Assembly: GCA_015179125.1 (NCBI GenBank)
Contig: WHVA01000269.1
Span: forward strand, 1 to 64,000
Source: Gautieria morchelliformis
Taxonomy: Eukaryota > Basidiomycota > Agaricomycetes > Gomphales > Gomphaceae
DNA: 64,000 nt
Direction: 5' to 3'
Part shown: positions 43,613-55,795 of the stretch, in pieces
How the letters are laid out: the number at the start of each line of letters is the position of its first letter
How positions within the stretch are numbered: position 1 is the stretch's first letter
Made by a program: the position numbers and the translations under genes
The notes under the pieces: model-generated
Told to the model about the DNA's origin: nothing
Database searches by the model: none
What the model saw: only the letters and a program-made list of their open reading frames with translations

Positions 43613-44949
43613 TTGTGCAAAGTGAGTTAAAACTCTACGCAGGCTGTGTGTAAACTAAATAAATGGATTCCTATACAGTAAGAGTCGTGACGACGGCGCA
43701 GCTTACCGGGCTAACATTCCGCCAGAGCATATGATCCAAAGTCGGAGCGAGGCCTTCTTGTTCCGCGGTGCGGACGCCACTTAGGGTAATCAGCATGTAG
43801 ATCATCGCGTTACTGTACCCAGCGTGTATATACTTACAGCTTGCGTGCCCCATTGGCAGGATGGCCGTTATATTGGAAATAGGGCTGGACAGTAGAGAAC
43901 TTTACCTTCCACCTGCATTCCAACCTAGTCCGAAGTCTCAAGATCTTATCCTGCATGCGACCTCAGACGCCTGAAGCTGAGGCCTACTTATTATGTTTGA
44001 TACGAAGCGACCACGGTTCGAGTGTCTAGAATATGCAATAACGCGTGGTTGCCATGCGTCCATACATAGCAAGGTCTGCCACAAGATGCGCAAGAGATTC
44101 GTTAACTTGACGATTACACCTAATTTAGTACATAAAACATCAAGACTCTAAGTACTCAGCTGGAATTAAATACATGAGACAGAGACGTTCTTGTTTAGTG
44201 ATGGTCATAGAGATTATCTGAAGGACTCCGCCCAGAGCTTGTAAAGGAAATGAACACCCGAGCAGTCTGGCTCCGTCACCGCGCCCATCGGACATAGGAC
44301 ATAGGCTATATTACGATTGCACACGAATTCGCGTACGTGTAGGTATGGTGTTCCAAAACAGACAGCCCAGGTTTCACGTGCATATCTGTAACCTTGAACG
44401 CGCTGCAATCGGCAAGTATATCAAGTAGAATAGGCAGTAGTCGCAGTGTACCGAGAAACCGTGCAACAGGTGTGAGGAATGACCAGATTGCGAAGCATGG
44501 AATAATTCGTTTTGGGAGTGCACCTGACGCGCTGTAGCAGATACTGTGATCATTGAAACAATATTGGCGATAATTAGCTGGAGGCTGCGAATACTCCGTC
44601 TGTCCGGCGTCCGTCTGTAGTTTTTATCACTTGGTCGGCTGCCAGCTTCAGATTGTGTGCTGTAGGCAAATGAATTGCCTTATCCAAAGTTTAGTTTGCT
44701 TACCTAAGCAGCTATAGCAGTTTCTCATCTTTACTTCCTCTCACAGTCGCCTTGAAAAATCCATTGGCACCAAACGGTGAACACGTCGTGCACTCCTTAA
44801 CATTGTTATATGCTGATACAAGCATGTGTCCAGAGGTCAATAGGGAGGCACTGTATTTCAAAAATCTACTTACATCCACTCTCATATTATGTGTGATCTT
44901 CGCTTCCGCCATAGATAGCCTGTCTAACACAAGTACCAGATAACTCAAA
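43613..44949. other. Region upstream of the carboxylesterase and the P0 gene
   Basis: About 1.3 kb between divergently transcribed genes. No convincing gene is seen. It presumably holds both promoters and the 5' UTR of the ribosomal protein gene. Confidence 0.5.
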
Positions 44950-46173
44950 ATGGGTGCTTCACGCGCAGACAAAGAAGCGTACTTCGCCAAGCTGAAGGAC
45001 CTCATCGCCAAATATCGTAAGCCCTACAACTTGACGGCTATCCACTTTAGTTCTCATTCGTACCTAGCATCGATTTTCATTGTCAATGTTGACAACGTCG
45101 GCTCCAATCAGATGCACCAGATTCGTGTTTCCCTTCGTGGCAAGGGTATCGTGCTTATGGGAAAGAACACCATGGTCCGCCGTGCCATTCGTTCCATTCT
45201 AAGCGACTACCAGGAGTTTGAGAAACTCCTTCCCCACATCAAAGGCAACATCGGTTTTGTCTTCACTTCCGGAGATCTCAAGGATATTCGGGACCTAATT
45301 ATTGCCAACAAGGTCGCAGCTCCTGCCCGTGCCGGAGCGTTCGCCCCCAAGGACGTTACTGTTCCGTCTGGGAACACCGGTATGGAACCCGGAAAGACTT
45401 CCTTCTTCCAAGCTTTGGGCATTCCCACCAAGATTGCACGTGGTACGATTGAAATCGTATCTGACGTTAAGGTCGTAACTGCGGGTACTCGTGTCGGTCC
45501 ATCCGAGGCGACATTGTTGAACATGCTGAACATTTCTCCGTTCACATATGGTATGACCGTGGTCCAAATCTTCGACTCTGGGAATGTGTTCGCTCCCACC
45601 GTACTTGACATTGACGAAAAGGAGCTGATCGATCGCTTTATGTCTGGCATTAAGACCATCGCATCTATTTCGTTGGCTCTTAAATATCCTACCCTGGTCT
45701 CGGTCACGCACTCTCTTGTCAACGCCTATAAGAACCTCCTTGCTATTGGTCTCCAAACCGATTACTCCTTTGAGGGTGTCGAGAAGGTATGTTCCCTCTT
45801 CCCCTATCCTTGTATTTTTCTTCCCTATAGGATTATTGTACAAAATTAACACTGAAAATTCGGAGCGGATTTTCAGCCCTGACGAATTTTGAAAATTTAC
45901 CTCTGAAACCCTTATTTCTTTTCACGCCTTTGGTACGAATCAATCTGATGGCTTGATGTTTTCCATAGATTAAGGAGATTCTCGCAAACCCCGAGGCCTT
46001 CGCCGCTGCTGTTGCTCCCGCTGCCGACGCTGCCCCCGCGGAGGAGACAAAGGTAGAGGAAAAGAAAGAGGAAGCCGCCGGTTAGTTTTCAGTTATTGGT
46101 TTTTGATCATCAGACTGAAGTTTGCCTTCCAGAGGAATCGGATGATGACATGGGCTTTGGTCTCTTTGACTGA
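44950..46173 (+). CDS. RPP0: 60S acidic ribosomal protein P0
   Basis: Starts [18 protein letters not shown] at 44950. The first intron (45017-45067, 51 bp, stopless) joins to [19 protein letters not shown], then [45 protein letters not shown] wording ([16 protein letters not shown]), [20 protein letters not shown] wording, and SFEGVEK. A second intron (about 45787-45968) and a third near 46081-46131 lead to the acidic tail ending [13 protein letters not shown]. That tail is the conserved P-stalk terminus that binds elongation factors. P0 anchors P1/P2 on the large subunit. Length and all blocks fit; this is one of the surest calls here. Confidence 0.96.
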
Positions 46174-46669
46174 TTTAACCGATCTACTCTCGCTTCATGT
46201 ACTGAGTAGCCAACAAGTTTCTGTTTACTTGGTTTGTTGTTAGGACTCCAAGGAACGCCTCAGTGAACGTGTCAAGAACTTGACACGCGCCAATGGAACA
46301 CGTCAAGCAAGAAACAAGGTCAATAAATGCGTCAACGAATATGCCGAACGCGCCATAATGGTTACACGCTAACCTGAGATCAAGTTGCGTGGCAAATATG
46401 AAAATAAGCTGCCTCTGATACATTTAGACTTACCAGATAGGAAGGGACGTGTTGAAATGTTGCGTTCAGCCCTACCTTGAGGCTGAAAGAGAGCCACATG
46501 TGGGATGGAAATGAGCTACCTCTGTTGTGTTTAGCCTCACCTTGAGGCCGTGACATAGAGACATGTGCAACTATGAGCCTGCCGCGCTGACAATGCCAAG
46601 CCTTTAGAATGGCTTAAATTCTTCAAGGGATATGGAACTCGCCTGCATCACGAGTCGCACTACTACGCT
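46174..46669. other. Intergenic region after RPP0
   Basis: About 0.5 kb. CCTTGAGGCTGAAAGAGA and CCTTGAGGCCGTGACATAGAGA (near 46474 and 46542), each preceded by TTAGCC or TCAGCC, form an imperfect repeat of about 65 bp. No gene is seen. Confidence 0.45.
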
Positions 46670-48460
46670 ATGCCAACCTTCAGAGGATGGACATCTCACA
46701 TCACAGTTGGAAGACTTCAAACTCCCCTCCCCGAGGAGCAAGTGAGGGTTGACAACCATGTTATAACCTGTGACATCCCTTGCCACCCAGAAGAGGTACT
46801 TTCTCCTATTTCTTCCTGTCCTGACCTGCGTATGATGGTGTTCCTACTCAGAGGTTCCGTATTTCGCTCTTCAACCCAGATAGTGATCGTCGTTATATTT
46901 GCGTATTTCTACTGGATGGTATCCAGGTAATATTATTGCTCTGGTTACTCTCAAATACCGATAATCGAGCTTACAGCATGATGAATATCTGGCCAGTCCA
47001 GGAAGAGTCAACGATATCTCGATAGGTTGGCACGAAGATGCCCGACGGACGTATCCCTACCAATGGGTAACCCCAGAGAAGCTGCGTGAGTACGAAGAGG
47101 CTATTTCTACTCTACATTCTAATTGTCAAGATGTGGGCTTTGCGTACAGATGTTCGTGCCAATGGAACATACTACGCAGATCCCAGCAAGGTTGGGGTCG
47201 TTACTATTCGGCTGTACCCAGCACTCGAAGGGCATCATGTAAAGTCGAACGTCTTTCTGAGGAGTCCAATTATCTCTCGTGGCGACTTAGTTCGACGGTT
47301 ATCCTACTACGCACGTCTCGCCGATCCACGTTCCATGCACCACCCGACTCGAACAGTCATTGGCTGTGTGTCGAACTTTGAATGGCTGGATGTCAACGAT
47401 GAACCCTTTCTGGAATTCAACTTCCAGTATTACAAACGTAAACGTTTACTATTCTATTCTAGTATTTTTTTTAAATGTTTTTGCGATCCAGAGGTTGAGG
47501 TACCGAAACCTATAAAATACGGGCGACAATATGGAACCAAAAGGGTAATAAAGGATATATCTCTTGTTTCGGAACGCGACACACCTTCCAGTGATCTGAG
47601 TGTGTCCAGTAGGTCCCCTCGATCGGATTTCTTAATCTTTTGCCCATTCAAGTATTACAGCTGATCTTCACAGGCCTGGAAAACATGCACGTTCTCCGGA
47701 CCAGACCATTCTCACCACAAACAAATCGGCAACCTCTGCACGGCAGGTTTTCGAGCAGACCCCATACCCGCCTTCTGAAGATGATTTTGTCGAAAGTGAG
47801 TATTACTAGTCTACTTTGTGTCAAATCATGTGCAGATTACTTTGTCCCAGCCCTTTGTACGAAACGTGCCCGCCTTACAAGGAGTGCCCTTACAGCCTGC
47901 AAGGAAAGGGCGGAGCCGATGGAGACAAACGCTCCAGTCGTGCGCCTTATCCTCAGTGCTTTTGCGACTCGTTTATCAAAGGCTTCTTAGGCTCCCGCAA
48001 TAATTCCACGCCGGTCATTAACGTTAACAAGGGGTATCGAGTGGATTCATCGAGACGAAAAGCTGTCAAGACTAGTGCGTTCAAGTTCTGTATTCTCTAC
48101 TGATACTTACACCTTGATTAAATGGACTCGTTTCGCATGTTATTGATAATAATAACAAAGTCACGATCATTGGTGAGTCAGCTATAAAATTTGTGTCTGG
48201 CACCGTCTGATGATGGTGAAGCGTACTCACGTAGACCAGCTGGTGAAGCCCTTTGAATTCGCTCTCCATGCAGCAACATGGCTAATTCAATGTTACGCAG
48301 GACCGGGACGCGTGTATCCCTCAAACATCGCGTCAAGGGACCAGAATCTCAGCGGAGATACTAGAATCGGTAACGTTGCTACTCGCTTGTATAACAGAAA
48401 CTATGTTTCTCACATCAGAGGTTTGTAGCTCAAGAGCCTCAGCAGGGTGGTGAGTGGGGC
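46670..48460 (+). CDS. Unassigned fungal protein, possibly DUF7918-like
   Basis: A multi-exon gene with small introns. Starts MPTFRGWTSHITVGRLQTPL and continues VRVDNHVITCDIPCHPEE. It joins across an intron (about 46796-46851) to RFRISLFNPDSDRRYICVFL and across another (46929-46978) to HDEYLASPGRVNDISIGWH, then HVRANGTYYADPSKVGVVTI and RLYPALE. The opening beta-rich module with a G-then-GVVTIR strand recalls the basidiomycete DUF7918 layout, but I hold this loosely. Later exons include LLVRRLSYYARLADPRSMHH-type and FEWLDVNDEPFLEFNF. The 3' end is not clear; candidate exons run to about 48.4-48.6 kb. Function unknown. Confidence 0.45.
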
Positions 48461-48621
48461 GCATTTGATAGCTGATACTCATCTTTTAAAAATGGGTTGA
48501 TATTTAATCAAGGAGGAAGCCAGGAAACGCATCGTAAGCCGCAAGAAAAGGTCATCATATGATGCAGAGACTGACATTGTTGCGGTATTCATAGCAGGAA
48601 TTGCTCCGCAGGGAGACGTGA

Positions 48622-48700
48622 GGTGTGGAAGCTGCATGGGCTCCCGCAAAATGTGGTGGCCGACCGAGGGGTGCAGTTCTCACAGTGCCTGAGTTTTCCC
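48622..48700 (+). pseudogene. Ty3/gypsy integrase fossil
   Basis: A short frame reads VWKLHGLPQNVVADRGVQF, matching the stretch around the second catalytic Asp of Ty3/gypsy integrases (usual form LHGLP...VSDRGPQF). Only about 75 bp is recognisable. No LTR or other pol domain is seen around it. Confidence 0.65.
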
Positions 48701-48958
48701 GTAAGATAGTCAGGCTCACAGCCCTAGTACAGTAGTACTAGATCGAGTTTAAACCAACTGGAAGGTTCACATGCGACTTGTAGTTTTAATTTTCGACACT
48801 AAAAATATTGTGAAAATGAATACCAGCTATAAGTAGGCCTAATTATGTGAGATAATGCTCGTCAGATTATTGTCTTGTGGCGCCGGCTGGTTGGATCTGG
48901 ATCAATTTGGTGGTATTCAAAGTCCGCCGCTGGCGCGTCGCGTCTCACCAACCACACC

Positions 48959-49424
48959 ATGTCTGCATCTGCATCTGCCTCCAAATCTGCCGACACAAGT
49001 AAAGTCGATCAGCCCGCTCCATCTGAACCGCAGCAGGCACAGCAATCACAACTTGGCGCTTTAGAAGAGGACGATGAGTTCGAAGAGTTCCCAGCGCAAG
49101 GTTCGTTAACATGTCCTCATAATGTATCTATCCTATTGAATATTTTGGATGATCGCGTGCTACAGATTGGGACGATTCAGAAACAAATCTGGCACACCTG
49201 AATGGCAGTGGTGCCGCTGTCGCCACAGACAAGTTATGGGAAGATAATTGGGATGACGATGATATCGAGGACGAATTTAGCCTGCAACTGAGGTGTGCTT
49301 GATGTTATTCGCTGCCTACCTTATTTTATTCCTCGTATTACATTCTAGGAGTGAGTTAGCAAAAGCGGGGAAAAATCCAGCAGGGGGTGGGGTCAGTGGA
49401 AGCAGTGATGCTATGCAGCATTAG
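48959..49424 (+). CDS. SEM1: 26S proteasome complex subunit SEM1/DSS1
   Basis: Three exons: 48959-49100, 49166-49292 and 49349-49424, with GT...AG introns. The protein is about 114 residues. An acidic start reads EEDDEFEEFPAQ. After the first splice comes DWDDSETNLAHLNGSG, then DKLWEDNWDDDDIEDEFSLQ and a short LRSELAKAG end with a Gly-rich tail. The two acidic, Trp-containing blocks are the signature of Sem1/DSS1, a disordered subunit of the proteasome lid that also works in TREX-2 mRNA export and with BRCA2-type proteins. The tail after SELAKAG is a little longer than in yeast. Confidence 0.95.
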
Positions 49425-49905
49425 ACGAGAGTGTGAATATGTGGCCCTTCCCAATACTTCATGCATTCAGTCATTTGTTTCTAAACGTATGATATATGTC
49501 TGTGGTAATCAGATCATTCATTTTGTTGATCTGCAGCATCCTCGCACTCGTCCATCACTGCATGGTCACCACTTTGAATTTCACATATTAAGCATACTTG
49601 ACACAGATCACAGAAGCGAAACGAAGGCAATAAAGACAAAAACAAAAGACCAGGCTTGCGATCCGTCGCCCTGGAGTTAAATATCTAGCTACTCGTTCTG
49701 TCTGTGTTCAGCTGCTGCCAGTTAGGGGGACCCAGCTCGTTTCTCCGTCCGGACATCGGACTGTCATTCCCATGGTCAGTTTGTGTACTTGATGATGCGT
49801 TATGGTACTTATGGGATGAGGGTCTCAGTGGCACCAGCGGCACTGGAAAGACTCGGGAACGGAGAGGCACATGCTAGTTTGTGTTTTGGTGGGAGGGAAT
49901 CTAAC
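49425..49905. other. 3' region of SEM1
   Basis: About 0.5 kb of probable 3' UTR and spacer up to the end of the peroxidase remnant. No gene is seen. Confidence 0.45.
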
Positions 49906-50619
<714 letters not shown>

Positions 50620-50805
50620 TCAGAAATTTCAACGTTTGCCATCTCTTCTCTTCAGTTACTTACACTACCTAGACATGAACGTCATATACACACTAAAAGG
50701 CCTGCAAGTTTGGGTAGGCTCGCAGGTCGTGTCTTCTTATTCCCACGTTCTCACCGCCTCGCACTGCCTCCTTTCTCGCAGACCACTCTGACCTCTAACG
50801 CCTCC

Positions 50806-53800
50806 ATGGACCATAATCAGCAGATTGCCAAAGCTTCCCCTTCATCCAGGCATGAGGAAATGCCACCCATCGTAAAGCCATTGGTTTCGTCAACGGTAAG
50901 CAAAGTTTGTTCCAGGACCCTAAATAATCAAGGGGGCTGACTGATGATTCTTCACGAATAGGTCAAATCCCTGTCTACTTCTGGGCTTGCCGCAGGAAGA
51001 ACGGTCATCGGATCTACCCCCACGACGCAAACTGATGAGCACCAGCCTGAACGTGCCGGGCTTAGGTTGCTTTCACTCGGTAATGTTTTCACGCCTGCTA
51101 GCTGCCACCTTCTAACTGCCTCAGCAGATGGCGGCGGAATCCGTGGCTTGTCCGAACTCATCATACTACAAGAAATCATGCAAAGAATCCAGCGCGAAGA
51201 AGGGCGACCCACCACCCCCCTTCCTTGTGAATATTTCGACTTAATCTGCGGTACGAGTACAGGCGGGTAAGTTACTTTCTTCTCGATCGCCGTCGCTCGC
51301 TAATACATTCCATGCAGGCTCATAGCACTCATGCTGGGCCGCCTTCACCTGCCCGTAGATAAAGCGATCGAAGCCTATGGCACGTTCGCCTCACAAGTCT
51401 TCTCGGAGAAGAAACCAATTTGGAAGGACGGAAGGTTCAAGGCTAGCAATTTAGAGAACGCTATCAAGGCAATCATCCAGGAATCGACTGGTGACCCTAA
51501 CGCACGCATGTTCGATCCAAGACCCAGCAAAGAAGTGTGCAAAACGTATGTTCACGTTGCCGCTCATTCTTGACTTGTGTATATAACTGACCGTAGCCCA
51601 GCTTCGTCTGCGCGATGCCCGCAAATAACATGAGCACACCCCGCCTCTTTCGTACGTACAGCGTAGGCAAATACGAAACATTCGACTGCACTATATGGGA
51701 GGCCGCCCGTGCTACGTCTGCCGCTCCTACTTTTTTCAAACGGATTTTCATCGGCATACCACCTATGTGTGAACCCTTTGTCGATGCCGGCCTGGGTTGT
51801 AACAATCCGATCAGGCAAATCCTCAAAGAAGCAGGACACATCTTTCCACACCAACATATTGCTTGCATCGTCAGCATCGGCACTGGACATGTCACCACTG
51901 CCAGCCTGCCGGCACCTAGTCTGTTGAATAATGTCATACCATTAAGTGTAGCTGAGGTATTGAAGAAGATCACCACGGAATGTGAGGCAACAGCAGAGGA
52001 AACTGAGGAGCGCTTCAGATCTGCACCAAACGTCTACTTCCGGTTCAATGTGGAGCAAGGAATGCAAAGTGTAACATTGGCACAGTGGGAAAGGTTACCC
52101 GAGGTGACAACACACACATTACAGCATCTTCGGCGAGCACAGGTAGATGCAATGGTAACAGCTGCTGTCATCGCTCTCAGGGAGCGCCGGAAAGTGATAC
52201 CTGCGGCACATCTTAGTGTGTACGATTTGCAATGGCTCATAGCTGATGACATATGTTTTATGGTAGACGCTATAGGTGCAGGCACCGTCAGTCAACTATC
52301 AGGTAAACAGAGAGCCTGCCGTAAGGCTTGTCCTCCACCAACAAGCGGATTTACTGGAAGAGTTGATATCCTTTTGCAAATTGAGGGATATTTCTTCCCA
52401 GATCAGACATCCACTGTTAAGGAGGAACAGCGCATCTTTGTCTTGTATGGGCTTGGTGGGGTGGGAAAAACACAGATTGCATTGTCATTCATTGATAACT
52501 TTTATCAACGGTGGTGTAGTTTACCCAGGTCTGTGATGATTCAACTAATCTGTTTTATATTTAGCTTTTGGAGGGTCTATTATGTGGATGCAAGTAGTGT
52601 GTCCACTATAGAGTCTGGCCTAGAGGACATTGCTCGGGAAGGGGGTATTGGTGGGACTGCCAAGGATGCTCTTCTCTGGCTTTCTGGACAACACCAAGGG
52701 TGGCTGCTCTTCCTGGACAATGCTGATGACCAAGATATAAACCTTCGAAAGTACTTTCCAGCATGCAAGCATGGAAATATCATTGTGACAAGTCGCAATG
52801 TGGAGTGTCGTCTGCATGCACCCAGCTCCAACTGTCATGTGTCAGGCATGAATCCTGATGAAGGAATTCATTTGCTTCTCAAGTCATCTACAGCCAAAGG
52901 TTCCACAAAGGATCATAGCTTGGCAGCCCTGATTGCCAAAGAACTTGGTTACCTTGCCCTTGCCATTGTACAAGCAGGTGCCTATATCTCAAAGGGGTGC
53001 AGCTTGAATGAATACCTGAATATTCTCCAGAAGGATCGGGTTCAGCTGATGAACAAGCACTCTATACAGATGACAGATAATTATCAGTGGGCAGTATATA
53101 CAACGTGGGAACTCAGCTTTAAAAGGCTAAGTCCCAAAGCAGCAAGCCTGCTACACCTGTGTGCATTTCTGCATTATAGGGGTATTTCCAAAAGCATATT
53201 TCAGAAGGCAGCTCTCATACATCCAGATGGGCCATTTGATGATGCAAAACAGTTTCTGCATAACTTTCAAACTGCAGATGGTAGCTGGAGTGACTTCCAA
53301 TTTCAAGAGGCCATTAATGAGTTAACTTCATACTCACTGATTAGCTCTGATGAGGGAGACAACACATTTTTCCTTCATCCACTAGTGCATGCTTGGGCTA
53401 GAGAAAGGCTGGAGGTAGCAGAGCAGGAGTATAACCAAGGGTGCATGATGCAGATACTAGCACTTTCTATCCCATCTGAAAAAAGTACAGAGGACTACAA
53501 CTTTAGGAGAACTCTTCTCCCTCATATTAATGAGTCAAATATAAAAGGTGCAGATCTAAACATGGCAAATAAATTTGCACAAGTGTTTGATGAAGCAGGG
53601 CGATGGATGGATGCTGAGGAGCTGCATGTTAAGGTCATGGAGGCAAGGAAGAGGGCCCTTGGAGAGGAGCATCCTGATACACTGACTGCCATAGCCAACC
53701 TTGCTGCAACCTATCGGAAGCTGGGCCGGTGGAAGGATGCTGAAGAGCTAGAGGTTCAAGTCATGGAGGCAAGGAAGAGGGTCCTTGGTAAGGAGCATCC

Positions 53801-55199
53801 TGACACACTGACTGCCATGGCCAACCTTGCTGCAACCTATCAGAGTCTGGGTCAGTGGAAGGATGCTGAAAAGCTGGAGGTTCAAGTCATGGAGGCGAGG
53901 AAGGGTGTCCTTGGTGAGGAGCATTCTGACACACTGACCATCATGGCCAACCTTGCTACAACCTATCGGAGTCTGGGCTGGTTGAAGGATGCTACAGAGC
54001 TGGAGGTTAAAGTCATGGAGGCCAGGAAGAGAGTCCTTGGTGAGGAGCATCCTGACACACTGACTGCCATGGGCAGCCTTGCTGCAACCTATCGGAGGCT
54101 GGGTCGGTGGAAGGATGCTGCAGAGCTAGAGGTTCAAGTCATGGAGGCAAGCAAGAGGGTCCTTGGCGAGGAGCACCCTGACACACTGACAGTCATCGGC
54201 AGCCTTGCTGAAACCTATTGGAGTCTGGGTCAGCGGAAGGATGCTGAAGAGCTGGAGGTTCAAGTCATGGAGGCAAGCAAGAGGGTCCTTGGCGAGGAGC
54301 ACCCTGACACACTGGCTGCCATGGGCAACCTTGCTGCAGCCTATCAGAGTCTGGGCCAGTGGAAGGATGCTCAAGAGCTGAAGGTTCAAGTAATGGAGGC
54401 AAGGAAGAGGGTCTTTGGTGAGGAGCATCCCGACACACTGACTGCCATGGCCAACCTTGCTGTAACCTATTGGAGTCTGGGCCGGTTGAAGGATGCTACA
54501 GAGCTGGAGGTTAAAGTCATGGAGGCAAAGAAGAGAGTCCTTGGTGAGGAGCATCTCGACACACTGACTGCCATGGGCAGCCTTGCTGCAACCTATCGGA
54601 GGCTGGGTCGGTGGAAGGATGCTACAGAGCTGGGGATTCAAGTCATAGAGGCAAGCAAGAGGGTCCTTGGTGAGGAGCATCCTGACACACTGACTGCCAT
54701 GGGCAGCCTTGCTACAACCTATCGGAGGCTGGCCCAGTGGAAGGATGCTGAAAAGCTGGAGGTTCAAGTCATGGAGGCAAGCAAGAGGGTCCTTGGTGAG
54801 GAGCATCCCGACACACTGACTTCCATGGGCAGCCTTGCTACAATCTATCGGAGGCAGGGTCGGAGGAAGGATGCTGCAGAGCTGGAGGTTCAAGTCATGG
54901 AGGCAAGCAAGAGGGTCCTTGGTGAGGAGCACCCTGAGACACTGACAGCCATTGGCAGCCTTGCTGCAACCTATCGGAGTCTGGGCTTGTTGAAGGATGC
55001 TGAAGAGCTAGAGATTCAAGTCCTGGAGGCAAGCAAGAGGGTCCTTGGTGAGGAGCATCCTGACACACTGACTGCCATGGGCAGCCTTGCTGCAACCTAT
55101 CGGAGGTTATACCAGTGGAAGGATGCTGAAGAGCTGGAGGCTCAAGTCATAGAGGCAAGGAAGAGAGGGTCCTCAGTGAGGAGCATCCCAACACACTGA
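50806..55199 (+). CDS. Patatin-NB-ARC-TPR STAND protein (NLR-like)
   Basis: Starts MDHNQQIAKASPSSRHEEM at 50806. Introns 50896-50961, 51080-51124, about 51268-51316 and 51548-51597 join the patatin phospholipase domain: DGGGIRGLSELIILQEI (anion hole), FDLICGTSTGG (GXSXG nucleophile), and VDAGLGCNNPI with the Asp of the dyad. NB-ARC follows: P-loop VLYGLGGVGKTQIAL, Walker B GWLLFLDNADD, NIIVTSRNVE, LGYLALAIVQAGAY, and FFLHPLVHAWARERL in place of the MHD motif. A stopless intron of 51 or 54 bp ends at 52564, inside NB-ARC. Twelve full 42-residue TPR units and a partial one follow. Fungal proteins of this build are proposed innate or non-self sensors whose TPRs detect ligand and release the lipase. 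The frame ends early in unit 13 after a two-base insertion. Confidence 0.92.
53605..55175 (+). repeat. Tandem 126-bp TPR-coding repeats
   Basis: Twelve full units and a partial thirteenth, each 126 bp and encoding variants of DAEELEVQVMEARKRVLG followed by EEHPDTLTAMGSLAATYRRL and GRWK. Units differ at few positions. Units 3-4 and 7-8 share extra variants (LKDATELEVKVMEA, then YRRLGRWKDA), a 504-bp higher-order period. Confidence 0.95.
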
Positions 55200-55795
55200 C
55201 ACAAGCCCCCACCCATGCAGGCATGGACACACCCATCAGGGGATGCCCTCTTTTCCAGTTCTGACACCACCCCAAGTTCCACTCCCATTTCCACTTCTAC
55301 TTTCGGAAGCACTTCCACCAGTTCTGCTCATTTTTCCACTCCCACTCCACTTCTACACTTCACTTTTGCAGTTCCACTTTAGGAACAATGTCGGAAGTGA
55401 AGTGACTCATGTAGTGTCTAGAATACCATGTGAGAATAGAGGTGACTTTTACATCAAGGACATGTAAAATAATTGTTACCTTGATGCTGATAGACATCAC
55501 TAGTTGTGTGCACTGTAGAAAGAATAAGCACTATATTTCAGTTCCAATTGAACTACAGCTAAATTACAGTACCGACTTGCACTGATATTTAGACCACAAA
55601 AAATAATTTTACAGAGGACTAAAAAAATCAGTACTATACAAGTACTGAAGATTAAGTACAGGAAAAAAATGCAAAGTCAACAGTACCAATGATGGGCCTC
55701 AGGCAAGTAGCCTGAGGCTACTAACATGATATTATCCTCTGTCCAACTTCCCTGGGTCGACCCTGCATTCTAGCTTACCAACACTAACCCCAACA
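55200..55795. other. Region after the STAND gene and LTR remnant of copia element D
   Basis: The first 60 bases continue an alternative frame of the repeat (ending CPLFQF) if the two-base insertion is discounted. A TTCCACTTC-rich tract lies at 55275-55385. Ending at 55795, minus-strand TGTTGGGGTTAGTG next to a G-run marks the start of the 3' LTR of element D. A 9-bp-arm hairpin GCCTCAGGC/GCCTGAGGC sits at 55696-55718. The far LTR end is not resolved. Confidence 0.5.

Noticed and set aside
45207..45852. Minus-strand frames of 171 and 185 codons opposite RPP0
   Set aside because: Shadows of a strongly biased ribosomal protein gene.
53748..54932. Long minus-strand frames with a repetitive LTKDPLPCLHDLNLQL pattern
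   Set aside because: Antisense of the 126-bp TPR repeats; the periodicity is inherited from the sense gene.
53605..55175. The 126-bp repeats as a CRISPR or satellite array
   Set aside because: Units are contiguous, in frame and encode TPR helices; there are no unique spacers, and the organism is a eukaryote.
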